The notes below the pieces were generated by a model. It saw only the letters and a list, made by a program, of their open reading frames with translations, did not search any database and had not been told where the DNA came from. From Dokdonia sp. (lineage in GTDB: Bacteria; Bacteroidota; Bacteroidia; Flavobacteriales; Flavobacteriaceae), in the NCBI GenBank assembly GCA_020630915.1, contig JAHDIF010000007.1, positions 109,101 to 173,100 of the forward strand: DNA of 64,000 bases, read 5' to 3'. Position 1 is the first letter of the stretch. Each line of letters starts with the position of its first letter. The position numbers and the translations under genes were made by a program. Shown here piece after piece: positions 24,658-32,733 of the stretch.

Positions 24658-25664
24658 ATCAACCCCTTGTTTCCATTATAATGGCCGTAAAAGACACGGC
24701 TCCCTATTTGCAGGACTGTATCAACTCCATTATTGCTCAAACCTATCAAAACTGGGAACTCATCGCGGTAAACGACCACAGTACGGATGCAACTCCTAAG
24801 ATTTTGGACGCTTTCGCGAAAGCGGACTCCAGAATACGGGTATTTCATAGCGATACGCATAAACTTATCCCAACGTTGCAATATGGGTACAAAGAGGTAA
24901 AAGGAACGCTCATTAACCGTATGGATAGTGATGATAAAATGCCCGATTATAAAATACAAGTGCTTGTAGATGAATGGCATAAATATGGCAAAGGGCACGT
25001 AATTGCTGGCGGCACAGAACATTTTGTAGATGAAGGCGAAGTAGGTGATGGTTTTTTGCGCTATGAGCGATGGCTCAACGAAGTGGCGCGAACCAGCACA
25101 CATTACCAACAGATTTATAAGGAATGTGTCATCCCCTCGCATTGCTGGATGATTCATAAAGAAGATTTTGATGCTGTGGGCGCCTTTGACCCTATTATCT
25201 ATCCAGAAGATTATGACCTATGCTTTAGGATGTATCGCCACGGTCTTAAAGTGATTGGCATAGATGTCATTTTACATCACTGGCGCGACCGCTCTAATCG
25301 CATCTCGCGCACGTGGGAAGAGTATAAAGACAATCGTTATTTTGAGTTAAAAATGCGTTTCTTCTATGAGATAGACCGCGACAAAGCTAGACCGCTCGTA
25401 CTCTGGGGTGCTGGTAGAAACGGGAAGGATATGGCAAAAATCATTCAGTCGTATAAAGATGGGTTTCATTGGGTATCTAATAACCAAAAGCAAATAGGCA
25501 AAGACATTTACGATGTGCGTATGCAGTCTTTTATAGAGATTCCTAACATAGAAAACCCACAAATTATGATTGTTGTTTCCTCACCAGATGGCAAAAAAGA
25601 AATTCAAGAATTGCTTAATTCTTGGGGTAAAAAACCTGTAGAAGATTATTGGTTTTTTGCGTAG
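24648..25664 (+). CDS. Family 2 glycosyltransferase with C-terminal nucleotide-binding-like domain
   Basis: A GT-A domain begins PLVSIIMAVKDTAPYLQDC and has the metal-binding MDSDDKM; it ends near residue 245. The remaining ~90 residues start RPLVLWGAGRNGKDMAKII, a Rossmann-like GAGxxG strand, so this is a two-domain fusion. The start must be TTG 24648, because the first in-frame ATG (24681) would remove the first beta strand. It overlaps the epimerase gene and is convergent with the M24 gene with 1 nt between stops. Confidence 0.82.
   Translation: MAINQPLVSIIMAVKDTAPYLQDCINSIIAQTYQNWELIAVNDHSTDATPKILDAFAKADSRIRVFHSDTHKLIPTLQYGYKEVKGTLINRMDSDDKMPDYKIQVLVDEWHKYGKGHVIAGGTEHFVDEGEVGDGFLRYERWLNEVARTSTHYQQIYKECVIPSHCWMIHKEDFDAVGAFDPIIYPEDYDLCFRMYRHGLKVIGIDVILHHWRDRSNRISRTWEEYKDNRYFELKMRFFYEIDRDKARPLVLWGAGRNGKDMAKIIQSYKDGFHWVSNNQKQIGKDIYDVRMQSFIEIPNIENPQIMIVVSSPDGKKEIQELLNSWGKKPVEDYWFFA
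24810..24823. repeat. 14-bp palindrome in the glycosyltransferase gene
   Basis: Exact copy read as AFAKA (LDAFAKADSR). A decayed relative, GCTTTCGTGAAAG, lies in the epimerase gene at 24343-24355. Confidence 0.9.
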
Positions 25665-25665
25665 A

Positions 25666-26991
25666 TTATTTACTTGAGATTAAAATGAGTTCTTCTTGTG
25701 GAGTAATAAGATACTCGGCGGCGGCTTCTTTTACAACTGCCATTTCTTCTACAGAAATTGTTTTGACCCCACCGTCTTCTAATTTCCAAGCGTGAAAACC
25801 GTCAAAGGCAAAAGTCATTCCTTCTTTAATTATTTTTTCTGAGGCAGGTCTGACGTGCGATGCTTGAGAACCACCAAGATTTGGTCCTACATCATGAGCT
25901 ACGTATCCTACAGGATGCCCCGTACTCCACATGACATACTCAGACCCCGCCTTTTCCATAAGTAGGCGCTGTGCCCTGTCCACATCTACACCTTTTACAC
26001 CAGGTCTCATAGCAGCTAGCGCTGCCCTATTCCCTGCTTTACCACTTTCCCAATAGTGCATAATATCCTCCGGAGCTTGCTTTTCTCCATCCTTCAAAAC
26101 ATAGGCAAAACGTTGTATATCGCTCACCCATCGATTGTACACCTTGATTCCAAAATCTATTTGAATTACATCACCTGGCATAATGACCTTTTCTGTCGCG
26201 TGCGAATGCCCACGGTCAGGTCCCGAGTTTACATTGGGATTTTGATCTGGGGCCCATCCATCCGTGACGCCATAGGCTGCCATTTTTTGTTTTAGAAACT
26301 TGGCAATATCTGCATCTGTAGATACTCCAGGAACCACTTGATTATAAGCTTCTATTTGCCAGTCGGCAGTGAGTTGAGCCGCCTTTCTTAGGATGTCTAC
26401 TTCTTCTGGTAATTTTATAGATAACCACTCATAGACTAGCTCTTCTGAAGAAACAATTCTATCTACCACATCTCCTAAAGCAGTGGTTACTTCTTTCCAT
26501 TGGGTATATGTAAGACCATCTGCCATAGAATTTTTCTCCGATGTATTAATTGCGATGGTTTTAAAATCTTCCGTTTTTATAAAGTCAGCAGCTTTAGTAA
26601 TTGCAGAGGCTCCCCTCTCAACGCTCACGACTTCATCGTGAATATCTAAATCATCAAGTGCAGTTGCCTCTCCAGAAGGTGAGAATACCTTTGAGTGAAA
26701 ACCTTCAAGATCTTTATAAAACAAAAATACCGCAGTCCCTCCCGCATTTTCTCCTCCAATATGATCCGCAATAGGATCATTATTATTTTCTCTACAAATC
26801 GTCACCCAGCAGTCTACATTGGCAGCTTCAAGAGCTGGAGGTAATAATTGAGCAATACGCTTCTTCCTAATACCCGACCAAGGATTTTCTCCCCAATAGG
26901 TGTCTGGATTTATCGTGGTTTCTTTTTCCACTTTAGTTGTACAACTAAAAATGAAAAGCAATGCCAGAACATAGAAGATAGACTTTTCCAT
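25666..26991 (-). CDS. M24-family metallopeptidase-like lipoprotein (Xaa-Pro type)
   Basis: 441 residues with a lipobox (LLFIFSC). The C-terminal pita-bread fold is seen from IQIDFGIKVYNRWVSDIQRF (two Asp ligands), GHPVGYVAHDVGP (His) and TISVEEMAVV (Glu). The first ligand Glu of M24 enzymes appears as Asp in TFAFDGFHAW, so activity is uncertain. The N-terminal creatinase-like domain begins LLPPALEAANVDCWVTICRE. A paralogue lies at 50358-51677. Confidence 0.83.
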   Translation of the reverse strand: MEKSIFYVLALLFIFSCTTKVEKETTINPDTYWGENPWSGIRKKRIAQLLPPALEAANVDCWVTICRENNNDPIADHIGGENAGGTAVFLFYKDLEGFHSKVFSPSGEATALDDLDIHDEVVSVERGASAITKAADFIKTEDFKTIAINTSEKNSMADGLTYTQWKEVTTALGDVVDRIVSSEELVYEWLSIKLPEEVDILRKAAQLTADWQIEAYNQVVPGVSTDADIAKFLKQKMAAYGVTDGWAPDQNPNVNSGPDRGHSHATEKVIMPGDVIQIDFGIKVYNRWVSDIQRFAYVLKDGEKQAPEDIMHYWESGKAGNRAALAAMRPGVKGVDVDRAQRLLMEKAGSEYVMWSTGHPVGYVAHDVGPNLGGSQASHVRPASEKIIKEGMTFAFDGFHAWKLEDGGVKTISVEEMAVVKEAAAEYLITPQEELILISSK

Positions 26992-27095
26992 ACTACGAAA
27001 TTTATTTTAGGAGAAAGATAAATATTTAATCATTAAAATTTTCGCGAAAGCAAACCCAAAATTATTCTTACATTACGGTAACAAATGCGATTTCT

Positions 27096-28814
27096 ATGCA
27101 AATTAAAGAATCTCCAGAGGTATACGATGTGATTATTGTAGGCTCTGGCGCCGGTGGCGGTATGGCCACAAAGCAACTGGCAGATGCTGGTTTTAATGTT
27201 GCGGTTGTAGAAGCTGGACCGTTTTTTGACCCAGCAGATCCCAAAACAATGACTCAAATGAAATGGCCGTATCAATCTCCCAGAAGAGGAGCGGGTACTG
27301 ATCGTGTATTTGGAGAATGGGATATGGCATACGGTGGCTGGCAGATTGAGGGAGAACCGTATACGCACGAAGAGGGAACAGAATTTAACTGGTATAGATC
27401 TCATATGTTAGGAGGGCGCACCAATCACTGGGGGCGTATTTCCCTACGTTTTGGGCCTAAAGACTTTAAGGGGAAAACGAGAGATGGTTTAGGTGAAGAC
27501 TGGCCCATAGGCTATGAAGATATAAAACCCTACTATGACAAAGTAGATAAACTCATAGGTGTTTTTGGGACAAATGAAGGTTTAGAAAATGATCCAGATG
27601 GTTTTTTCTTGCCGCCACCTAAACCAAGACTACACGAACTATTCTATATAAAGGGCGCAAAAAAATCAGGAATTCCGGTTATTCCAGGGCGCTTGTCTAT
27701 GCTTACCAAACGTATTAATAATGACCGTGGGGTTTGCTTTTATTGCGGTCAATGCTCTCGCTCCTGCTCTGCTTATGCCGATTTTTCTTCGGGAAGTTGC
27801 TTGATATTCCCTGCACAAAAAAGCGGTGGAAAAGTGCGACTTTATGTAAACTGTGTAGTACGTGAAGTCACCACCAATGAAGAAGGAAAAGCCACCGGTG
27901 TAAGTTATATCTCAAAAGATGACCGTAAGGAATATAAACTCAAAGCTAGAGTAGTTGTACTGGCAGCCTCTGCTTGTAGTTCTGCACGAATCTTATTAAA
28001 TAGTAAGAGTAAACAACACCCTAATGGACTAGGTAATAGTTCTAATGTGGTAGGTAAATATTTGCACGACTCCACAGGGTCCAGTCGAGCTGGATTTATT
28101 CCAGCATTAATGAATAGAAAGACCTCTTATAATGAAGACGGCGTAGGTGGTATGCACGTATACTCTCCGTGGTGGGGCGATAATTCAAAACTAGATTTCC
28201 CTCGAGGGTATCACATAGAAGTTTGGGGTGGTATGGGAATGCCTAATTATGGTTTTGGGTTTAATGCAAATGAGTTTAATAAATTCTTTGGGACTAAAGT
28301 AGGCGGATATGGTGATGTCCTTAGAGAAGATGTAAAAAAATATTATGGATCGGTTATAGGCTTTGGGGGTCGTGGTGAAGGAATTGCACGTGAGGATAAT
28401 TATTGTGAGATTGATGATACCGTGGTAGATCAATTTGGGATACCCGTGCTTAAATTTAATTATAAGTGGAGCGATCTAGAACGCAGGCAAGCAACCCATA
28501 TGCAGGACACTTTTGAGGAACTCATACACAATATGGGAGGTGAAGTACTAGGTGATCGTCCTGGAGGACCTGATAATGGATTGAATAAGCCAGGGGAAAT
28601 TATACACGAAGTAGGCACGACGCGTATGGGTAATGACCCTAAAACGAGTGTGACCAATAAGTTTAACCAGCTACACGATGTAAACAATGTGTTTATTGTT
28701 GATGCTGGACCTTTTGTGTCTCAAGCAGATAAGAATTGTACCTGGACGATACTGGCACTTTCTTGGAGGGCTTCAGATTATATTATAGAGCAGTTAAAGG
28801 CGCAGAATATATAG
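27096..28814 (+). CDS. GMC-family FAD dehydrogenase with Fe-S-type cysteine cluster
   Basis: 572 residues. The FAD motif VGSGAGGGMATKQLADAGF is at residues 15-33. The C-terminal GMC signature HEVGTTRMGNDP and the KNCTWTILALSWRAS block hold the catalytic His/Asn. Cysteines 214, 217, 220 and 224 (CFYCGQCSRSC) sit where the FAD-glucose dehydrogenase alpha subunit carries its Fe-S cluster. The next gene is the matching small subunit, so this looks like a periplasmic sugar or alcohol dehydrogenase feeding electrons to the respiratory chain. Substrate unknown. Confidence 0.85.
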   Translation: MQIKESPEVYDVIIVGSGAGGGMATKQLADAGFNVAVVEAGPFFDPADPKTMTQMKWPYQSPRRGAGTDRVFGEWDMAYGGWQIEGEPYTHEEGTEFNWYRSHMLGGRTNHWGRISLRFGPKDFKGKTRDGLGEDWPIGYEDIKPYYDKVDKLIGVFGTNEGLENDPDGFFLPPPKPRLHELFYIKGAKKSGIPVIPGRLSMLTKRINNDRGVCFYCGQCSRSCSAYADFSSGSCLIFPAQKSGGKVRLYVNCVVREVTTNEEGKATGVSYISKDDRKEYKLKARVVVLAASACSSARILLNSKSKQHPNGLGNSSNVVGKYLHDSTGSSRAGFIPALMNRKTSYNEDGVGGMHVYSPWWGDNSKLDFPRGYHIEVWGGMGMPNYGFGFNANEFNKFFGTKVGGYGDVLREDVKKYYGSVIGFGGRGEGIAREDNYCEIDDTVVDQFGIPVLKFNYKWSDLERRQATHMQDTFEELIHNMGGEVLGDRPGGPDNGLNKPGEIIHEVGTTRMGNDPKTSVTNKFNQLHDVNNVFIVDAGPFVSQADKNCTWTILALSWRASDYIIEQLKAQNI

Positions 28815-28832
28815 TTTAATATTTAAAAAAAG

Positions 28833-28852
28833 ATATCCGCCTTCGCGGATAT
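28833..28852 (+). repeat. Hairpin repeat, covarying version, before the small subunit gene
   Basis: Arms ATATCCGC and GCGGATAT with the same CTTC loop as the trp copies. Two positions per arm differ but stay paired. It is followed by GGAATGAA and lies 12 nt before the gene start. Confidence 0.85.
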
Positions 28853-28864
28853 GGAATGAAAGAT

Positions 28865-29581
28865 ATGGACAGAAGAAAAAGTATACAAACAATGATCTTG
28901 GGCACAGGAGCGCTAAGCCTAGGATTGCATAGCTGTGTAGGAGAAGGAGAACCTGCACTAGACCAACAAATTGTAGAAAGTGCAGATGAGTATTTTGGGA
29001 GAACTCCGGAAGAACTAGAGCGCATAGATAAACTCAATGCAGAGCAGCTTTTTAACGAACACGAACTAGAAACTATTGCAGTTTTAAGCGAAGTGATTCT
29101 GCCTCCTAAACCAGAAGTAGGTGGCCCAATAGAAGCTGGAGTTCCTGAATTTATAGAGTTTATAGGCAAAGATATGCCTCGTATGCAAAACACCTTACTA
29201 GGTGGATTACTATGGCTTGATAATCAATCTTTATCTTTATTCAATAAGGAATTTAAGTCTCTAGAGCTAGCACAACAACAGCAGATATTAGATCCTATCG
29301 CATATTATGATCCAGAAGTTCCATCTAATAAAAGACCGTTTGAGATACAATGGTTTAGCCTGATGCGCAACCTGACAATGACAGGGTATTACACCTCCGA
29401 GCTTGGTATTAAAGACTTAGGATACAAAGGAAATCAACCTAACGTCTGGGATGGTGTTCCTCAAGATGTGCTCGATCAACACGGGGTAGCGTACGATCCA
29501 GAATGGATCGCAAAATGTATAGACCAAAGTACACGTGGTACCATTGCTACTTGGGACGATGAGGGTAATTTATTGACATGA
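28865..29581 (+). CDS. Gluconate 2-dehydrogenase subunit 3 family protein
   Basis: 238 residues from ATG 28865 (MDRRKSIQTMILGTGALSLG), with a twin-arginine-like signal and a possible lipobox at LHSC. The mature part contains the family pattern LNAEQLFNEHELETIAVLSE followed by VILPP. Small subunits of this type carry FAD-dependent dehydrogenase alpha subunits across the membrane by the Tat route and help electron transfer. It is directly behind the GMC gene. ATG 28856 is an alternative start, but it is created by the repeat flank. Confidence 0.85.
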   Translation: MDRRKSIQTMILGTGALSLGLHSCVGEGEPALDQQIVESADEYFGRTPEELERIDKLNAEQLFNEHELETIAVLSEVILPPKPEVGGPIEAGVPEFIEFIGKDMPRMQNTLLGGLLWLDNQSLSLFNKEFKSLELAQQQQILDPIAYYDPEVPSNKRPFEIQWFSLMRNLTMTGYYTSELGIKDLGYKGNQPNVWDGVPQDVLDQHGVAYDPEWIAKCIDQSTRGTIATWDDEGNLLT

Positions 29582-29606
29582 TGAAATCGAAGTTGAAGTT
29601 GAATAA

Positions 29607-29632
29607 AGCTTCGACATGCTTAGCCTGACAAT
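29607..29632. repeat. Dispersed repeat fragment before trmL
   Basis: AGCTTCGACATGCTTAGCCT and its continuation resembles a short flavobacterial dispersed repeat (recalled, not searched). It lies in the 73-nt gap before trmL. Confidence 0.45.
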
Positions 29633-29654
29633 CAAAATATTTGCAAAAAACTAA

Positions 29655-30116
29655 ATGCCACTAAACATCGTCTTAATCCATCCAGAAATACCCAATAATA
29701 CAGGTAATATAGGTCGGCTAGCACTTGGTTCTGGCTGCAAATTACACTTGGTAAAACCCCTTGGTTTTGAAATTAATGATACGCGCCTTAAACGTGCAGG
29801 CCTTGATTATTGGCAGCATCTGGACGTAAGGTTTTATGGGGGTATAGATCATTTTTTTAAGAAAAATGCTTCCGCGAAAATGGTATTTCTCACCAGTCAC
29901 GCTTCAAAACCTCATTTTGAAATTCAGTTTACCGAAGACCTATTTCTTGTGTTTGGCAAAGAGTCTAAAGGATTGCCCTCAGAGATACTAGAAAAATTTC
30001 CAGATCAATTGTATACGATACCTATGTTTAGCCAAAATATACGTAGTTTCAATCTTGCAAACGCCGTGGGCATTGCTATATATGAAGGAATACGTCAGCT
30101 ACAATACCACAATTAA
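29655..30116 (+). CDS. trmL: tRNA (cytidine/uridine(34)-2'-O)-methyltransferase
   Basis: SPOUT methyltransferase that 2'-O-methylates the wobble base of tRNA-Leu isoacceptors. 153 residues. Signatures: IHPEIPNNTGNIGRLALGSG near the N-terminus, LVFGKESKGLP and IPMFSQNIRSFNLANAVGIA forming the knot that binds SAM. A normal, single-domain family member. Followed 12 nt later by the M20 peptidase gene. Confidence 0.93.
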   Translation: MPLNIVLIHPEIPNNTGNIGRLALGSGCKLHLVKPLGFEINDTRLKRAGLDYWQHLDVRFYGGIDHFFKKNASAKMVFLTSHASKPHFEIQFTEDLFLVFGKESKGLPSEILEKFPDQLYTIPMFSQNIRSFNLANAVGIAIYEGIRQLQYHN

Positions 30117-30128
30117 CCATTTACCTCT

Positions 30129-31667
30129 ATGCCATTCTGTAAAAGACTATTACCTTTTCACTATTTTTTAATAGTGTTGTTTGTTTCGCTTTTTACCTTC
30201 ACCAATAGTGCTGGTCAAGCTGACTCTAAAACCGTTTCAAAAATTGACTTAAAAAAGGCACTTCTTAACCACAGAGAATTTGTGAGCATACCCAATCTTC
30301 CAGAGGACAAGGATTTAATGCTAGCTAATATAAATTGGGTGGCCGCCAAATACAAAGAATTAGGTTTTGACGCCTCCTTACTAGAGTCTTCTACCCTACC
30401 TATTCTACTCACAGAAAAAGTAGTGAATCCCAATTATAAAACAGTATTATTTTATTTTCATATAGATGGACAACCTGTTAACCCTGGAATGTGGGATCAA
30501 GAGGATCCCTTTACACCTGTACTGAAAAAACAAGATGATAACGGGAATTGGCAGCCACTAGACTGGAGAGCATTAGACAGCACTATTGATCTTGATTGGC
30601 GCATTTTTGCTAGAGCTGCGGCAGATGATAAAGCACCCATTTTGATGCTTATCACCGCACTCCAATTATTAGAAAATAAAAATCAGGCGCCCACATTTAA
30701 CATCAAAGTTATTTTTGATCCTCAGGAAGAGTATGGATCTGTCGCTTTGTTAGAAACCATAGACACCTATAAAAAGCGATATGCCTCAGATTACTTTATT
30801 GTAATGGATGGTCCTGCACACGACTCAAACAAGCCTACGCTTACCTTTGGGTGTAGAGGTATTACCACCTGCACTCTAACTACTTTTGGTGCCAGCTTAC
30901 CTCAGCACAGTGGTCATTTTGGAAACTATGCACCCAATCCCGTATTTAGACTCTCGCGACTACTCTCTAGTATGAAAGATGAAGATGGAAAAGTTCTAAT
31001 AAAAGACTACTACAAAGGGGTAGAAATTCTTCCAGCAATGGAAAATATTCTTAAGGAAATACCTTTTGACGCAACAGCTTTTAACGCTAAGCTAGGCATA
31101 GTGGCGTCAGAAAAAGTGGGTGAATTTTACCATCAAGCCTTGCAATATCCATCATTAAACGTAAGACAAATAGGGACTTCTTGGACGGGTGAGAAATTAA
31201 AAACAGTCATCCCTGAATATGCTACCGCTAGTATAGATGTGCGACTTGTTCCAGAAATTCCAGGTGAGATCCAAGTCCAACGTATAGAAAGGCATTTACA
31301 AAAAGAAGGATACTACGTTCTTGATAGAGATCCTACTCGAGAAGAACGTATTACGCATTCTAAGATTGTTAAATTTCAAGTTTCGCGTATTATGAATGCC
31401 TTTAGAACAGACCCTACTACTTCATTCGGTAGTACACTACGTAAGCAACTTACTCAAAGTTTCGGCGAAGCGCCAATAACCATACCTATGATGGGAGGTA
31501 CCGTTCCAATAGTTCCGCTAATAGAAAAACTAGACGTTCCTACGGTTATCATCCCTATGGTAAATATGGATAATAATCAACATAGTCCTAACGAAAATAT
31601 TAGGATAGGTAATATGACCCAGGGGATTAACCTGTGCCTGTCTCTATTAGAAATAACGCTGGACTAA
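30129..31667 (+). CDS. M20-family metallopeptidase, secreted
   Basis: 512 residues with an N-terminal signal or anchor (about residues 10-28, LLPFHYFLIVLFVSLFTF). The M20 zinc-site pattern is visible as FYFHIDGQPVNPGMW (HxD), ARAAADDKAPI (Asp) and IFDPQEEYGS (Glu-Glu), followed by the dimerisation domain and a C-terminal His region (MDNNQHSPNENI). Probably a periplasmic dipeptidase or aminoacylase. Substrate not predictable. Confidence 0.87.
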   Translation: MPFCKRLLPFHYFLIVLFVSLFTFTNSAGQADSKTVSKIDLKKALLNHREFVSIPNLPEDKDLMLANINWVAAKYKELGFDASLLESSTLPILLTEKVVNPNYKTVLFYFHIDGQPVNPGMWDQEDPFTPVLKKQDDNGNWQPLDWRALDSTIDLDWRIFARAAADDKAPILMLITALQLLENKNQAPTFNIKVIFDPQEEYGSVALLETIDTYKKRYASDYFIVMDGPAHDSNKPTLTFGCRGITTCTLTTFGASLPQHSGHFGNYAPNPVFRLSRLLSSMKDEDGKVLIKDYYKGVEILPAMENILKEIPFDATAFNAKLGIVASEKVGEFYHQALQYPSLNVRQIGTSWTGEKLKTVIPEYATASIDVRLVPEIPGEIQVQRIERHLQKEGYYVLDRDPTREERITHSKIVKFQVSRIMNAFRTDPTTSFGSTLRKQLTQSFGEAPITIPMMGGTVPIVPLIEKLDVPTVIIPMVNMDNNQHSPNENIRIGNMTQGINLCLSLLEITLD

Positions 31668-31690
31668 AAAATGTTATACACGTTATGCTT

Positions 31691-31716
31691 TCCTGCCTAT
31701 GCGGGCAGGCAGGCAT
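31691..31716. repeat. GC-rich inverted repeat between the M20 and lysozyme-like genes
   Basis: CCTGCC...GGGCAGG pairing within TTCCTGCCTATGCGGGCAGG, followed by a second CAGG. It sits between convergent genes and could act as a weak terminator, but there is no clean T-tract. Likely another dispersed hairpin family. Confidence 0.5.
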
Positions 31717-31723
31717 ACTAAAA

Positions 31724-32380
31724 CTACAACCGTGCGTTCTTTACGGGTTGAACAAAAGAAACATCGTACCCCGAAAATTTCTTAAGGTAGCTTTTAATTG
31801 AGGTTCCAAACCCATCACTAAACTGGTTTGTACCTCCAGAACGTAAATAAGCCTTAACCCCCCCAGGACCTGCAAGATGCGCCGCAGCGAGTATGCCAGA
31901 TTCTGTAATTTTTACACCGCCTACATAAGTTCCTTTAAAGCGAGCAATATCACGACGCAACACCCACTTGTTACGTGAAGTATTTAATAAAAATGCCTTT
32001 TCTTGTAATTCTGGAGTTGACAAAAAAGTGTTTGTATTATGGATGCCTATAAGTTCCAAAGTAGTCCTGCCGAATTGATATTTACCTAAATACCCAAATG
32101 TATTTACAGTAAAGTAATCTCCTCGCGATTCTTTAAAAGCTAGAGCTTCTTTAAAACCAACATAGCGATCGCCTATATAAGGGAGAGGTTTGTAAACAAA
32201 TTCATTAGAAGTGCTTACCTCATCTTCAAAAGGTACATCATAAAAAAGTTGTAATCCTTTTGTAGAATATTTTGATGCGTCAAAATTATTTTCTTCAGCC
32301 GCATTCTTGTTAAAGTTTCCTAGTGACAGTAGTCCAACCATAAAGGGTAGTACTGCAAATTTAACCAGGTTTCTTACCAT
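31724..32380 (-). CDS. Lysozyme-like exported protein
   Basis: 218 residues with a signal peptide (MVRNLVKFAVLPFMVGLLSLG). The segment FKEALAFKESRGDYFTVNTF, then GYLGKYQFGRTTL, and later GILAAAHLAGPGGVKAYLRS, looks like a goose-lysozyme/lytic-transglycosylase fold with the catalytic Glu in KESRGD. Probably cleaves peptidoglycan. It has its own promoter at 32452-32482. Confidence 0.7.
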   Translation of the reverse strand: MVRNLVKFAVLPFMVGLLSLGNFNKNAAEENNFDASKYSTKGLQLFYDVPFEDEVSTSNEFVYKPLPYIGDRYVGFKEALAFKESRGDYFTVNTFGYLGKYQFGRTTLELIGIHNTNTFLSTPELQEKAFLLNTSRNKWVLRRDIARFKGTYVGGVKITESGILAAAHLAGPGGVKAYLRSGGTNQFSDGFGTSIKSYLKKFSGYDVSFVQPVKNARL

Positions 32381-32733
32381 AAATTTGAATTTCGACAGCT
32401 TAAGTTTTTTCTTACGAAATCGCCTAATTATATGCTCTCTATTTCGGCGGGCAAAATTATATTATATATTTTTAATTACCAACATATATATCAAAAAAAA
32501 TTACACCTATTCGTCATCCTACTTAAAAACCAGTATACAAGTCACTTAACTCTGGCCAAGAACGTAAAATTTGTTAATTTAATTAACACAAATTGGATAC
32601 GATATATGTTTTACCTTTAGAAAAACGTCAAACGTTACAACACACACACTATCAATTACATCTTAAAAATAGAAATAGGATGTAAACAAATTACCTTAAG
32701 GCAATAAAACTTAAGAACAAGATTATTAACAAA
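32381..32733. other. Gene-free AT-rich stretch
   Basis: Holds the 5' leader and promoter of the lysozyme-like gene (32381-32482). Beyond that I see only an imperfect inverted repeat near 32568-32593 (AATTTGTTAATT / ATTAACACAAATT) and no coding signal. It lies behind mltG. Confidence 0.6.
32452..32482 (-). promoter_or_regulatory. Promoter of the lysozyme-like gene
   Basis: Minus strand: TTG (32480-32482), 20 nt, TAATTTTG (32452-32459), a full Bacteroidetes -33/-7 match. Confidence 0.75.

Noticed and set aside
24489..25157. 222-codon antisense ORF over the epimerase/glycosyltransferase junction
   Set aside because: Both sense genes have clear catalytic motifs, and the antisense product has none.
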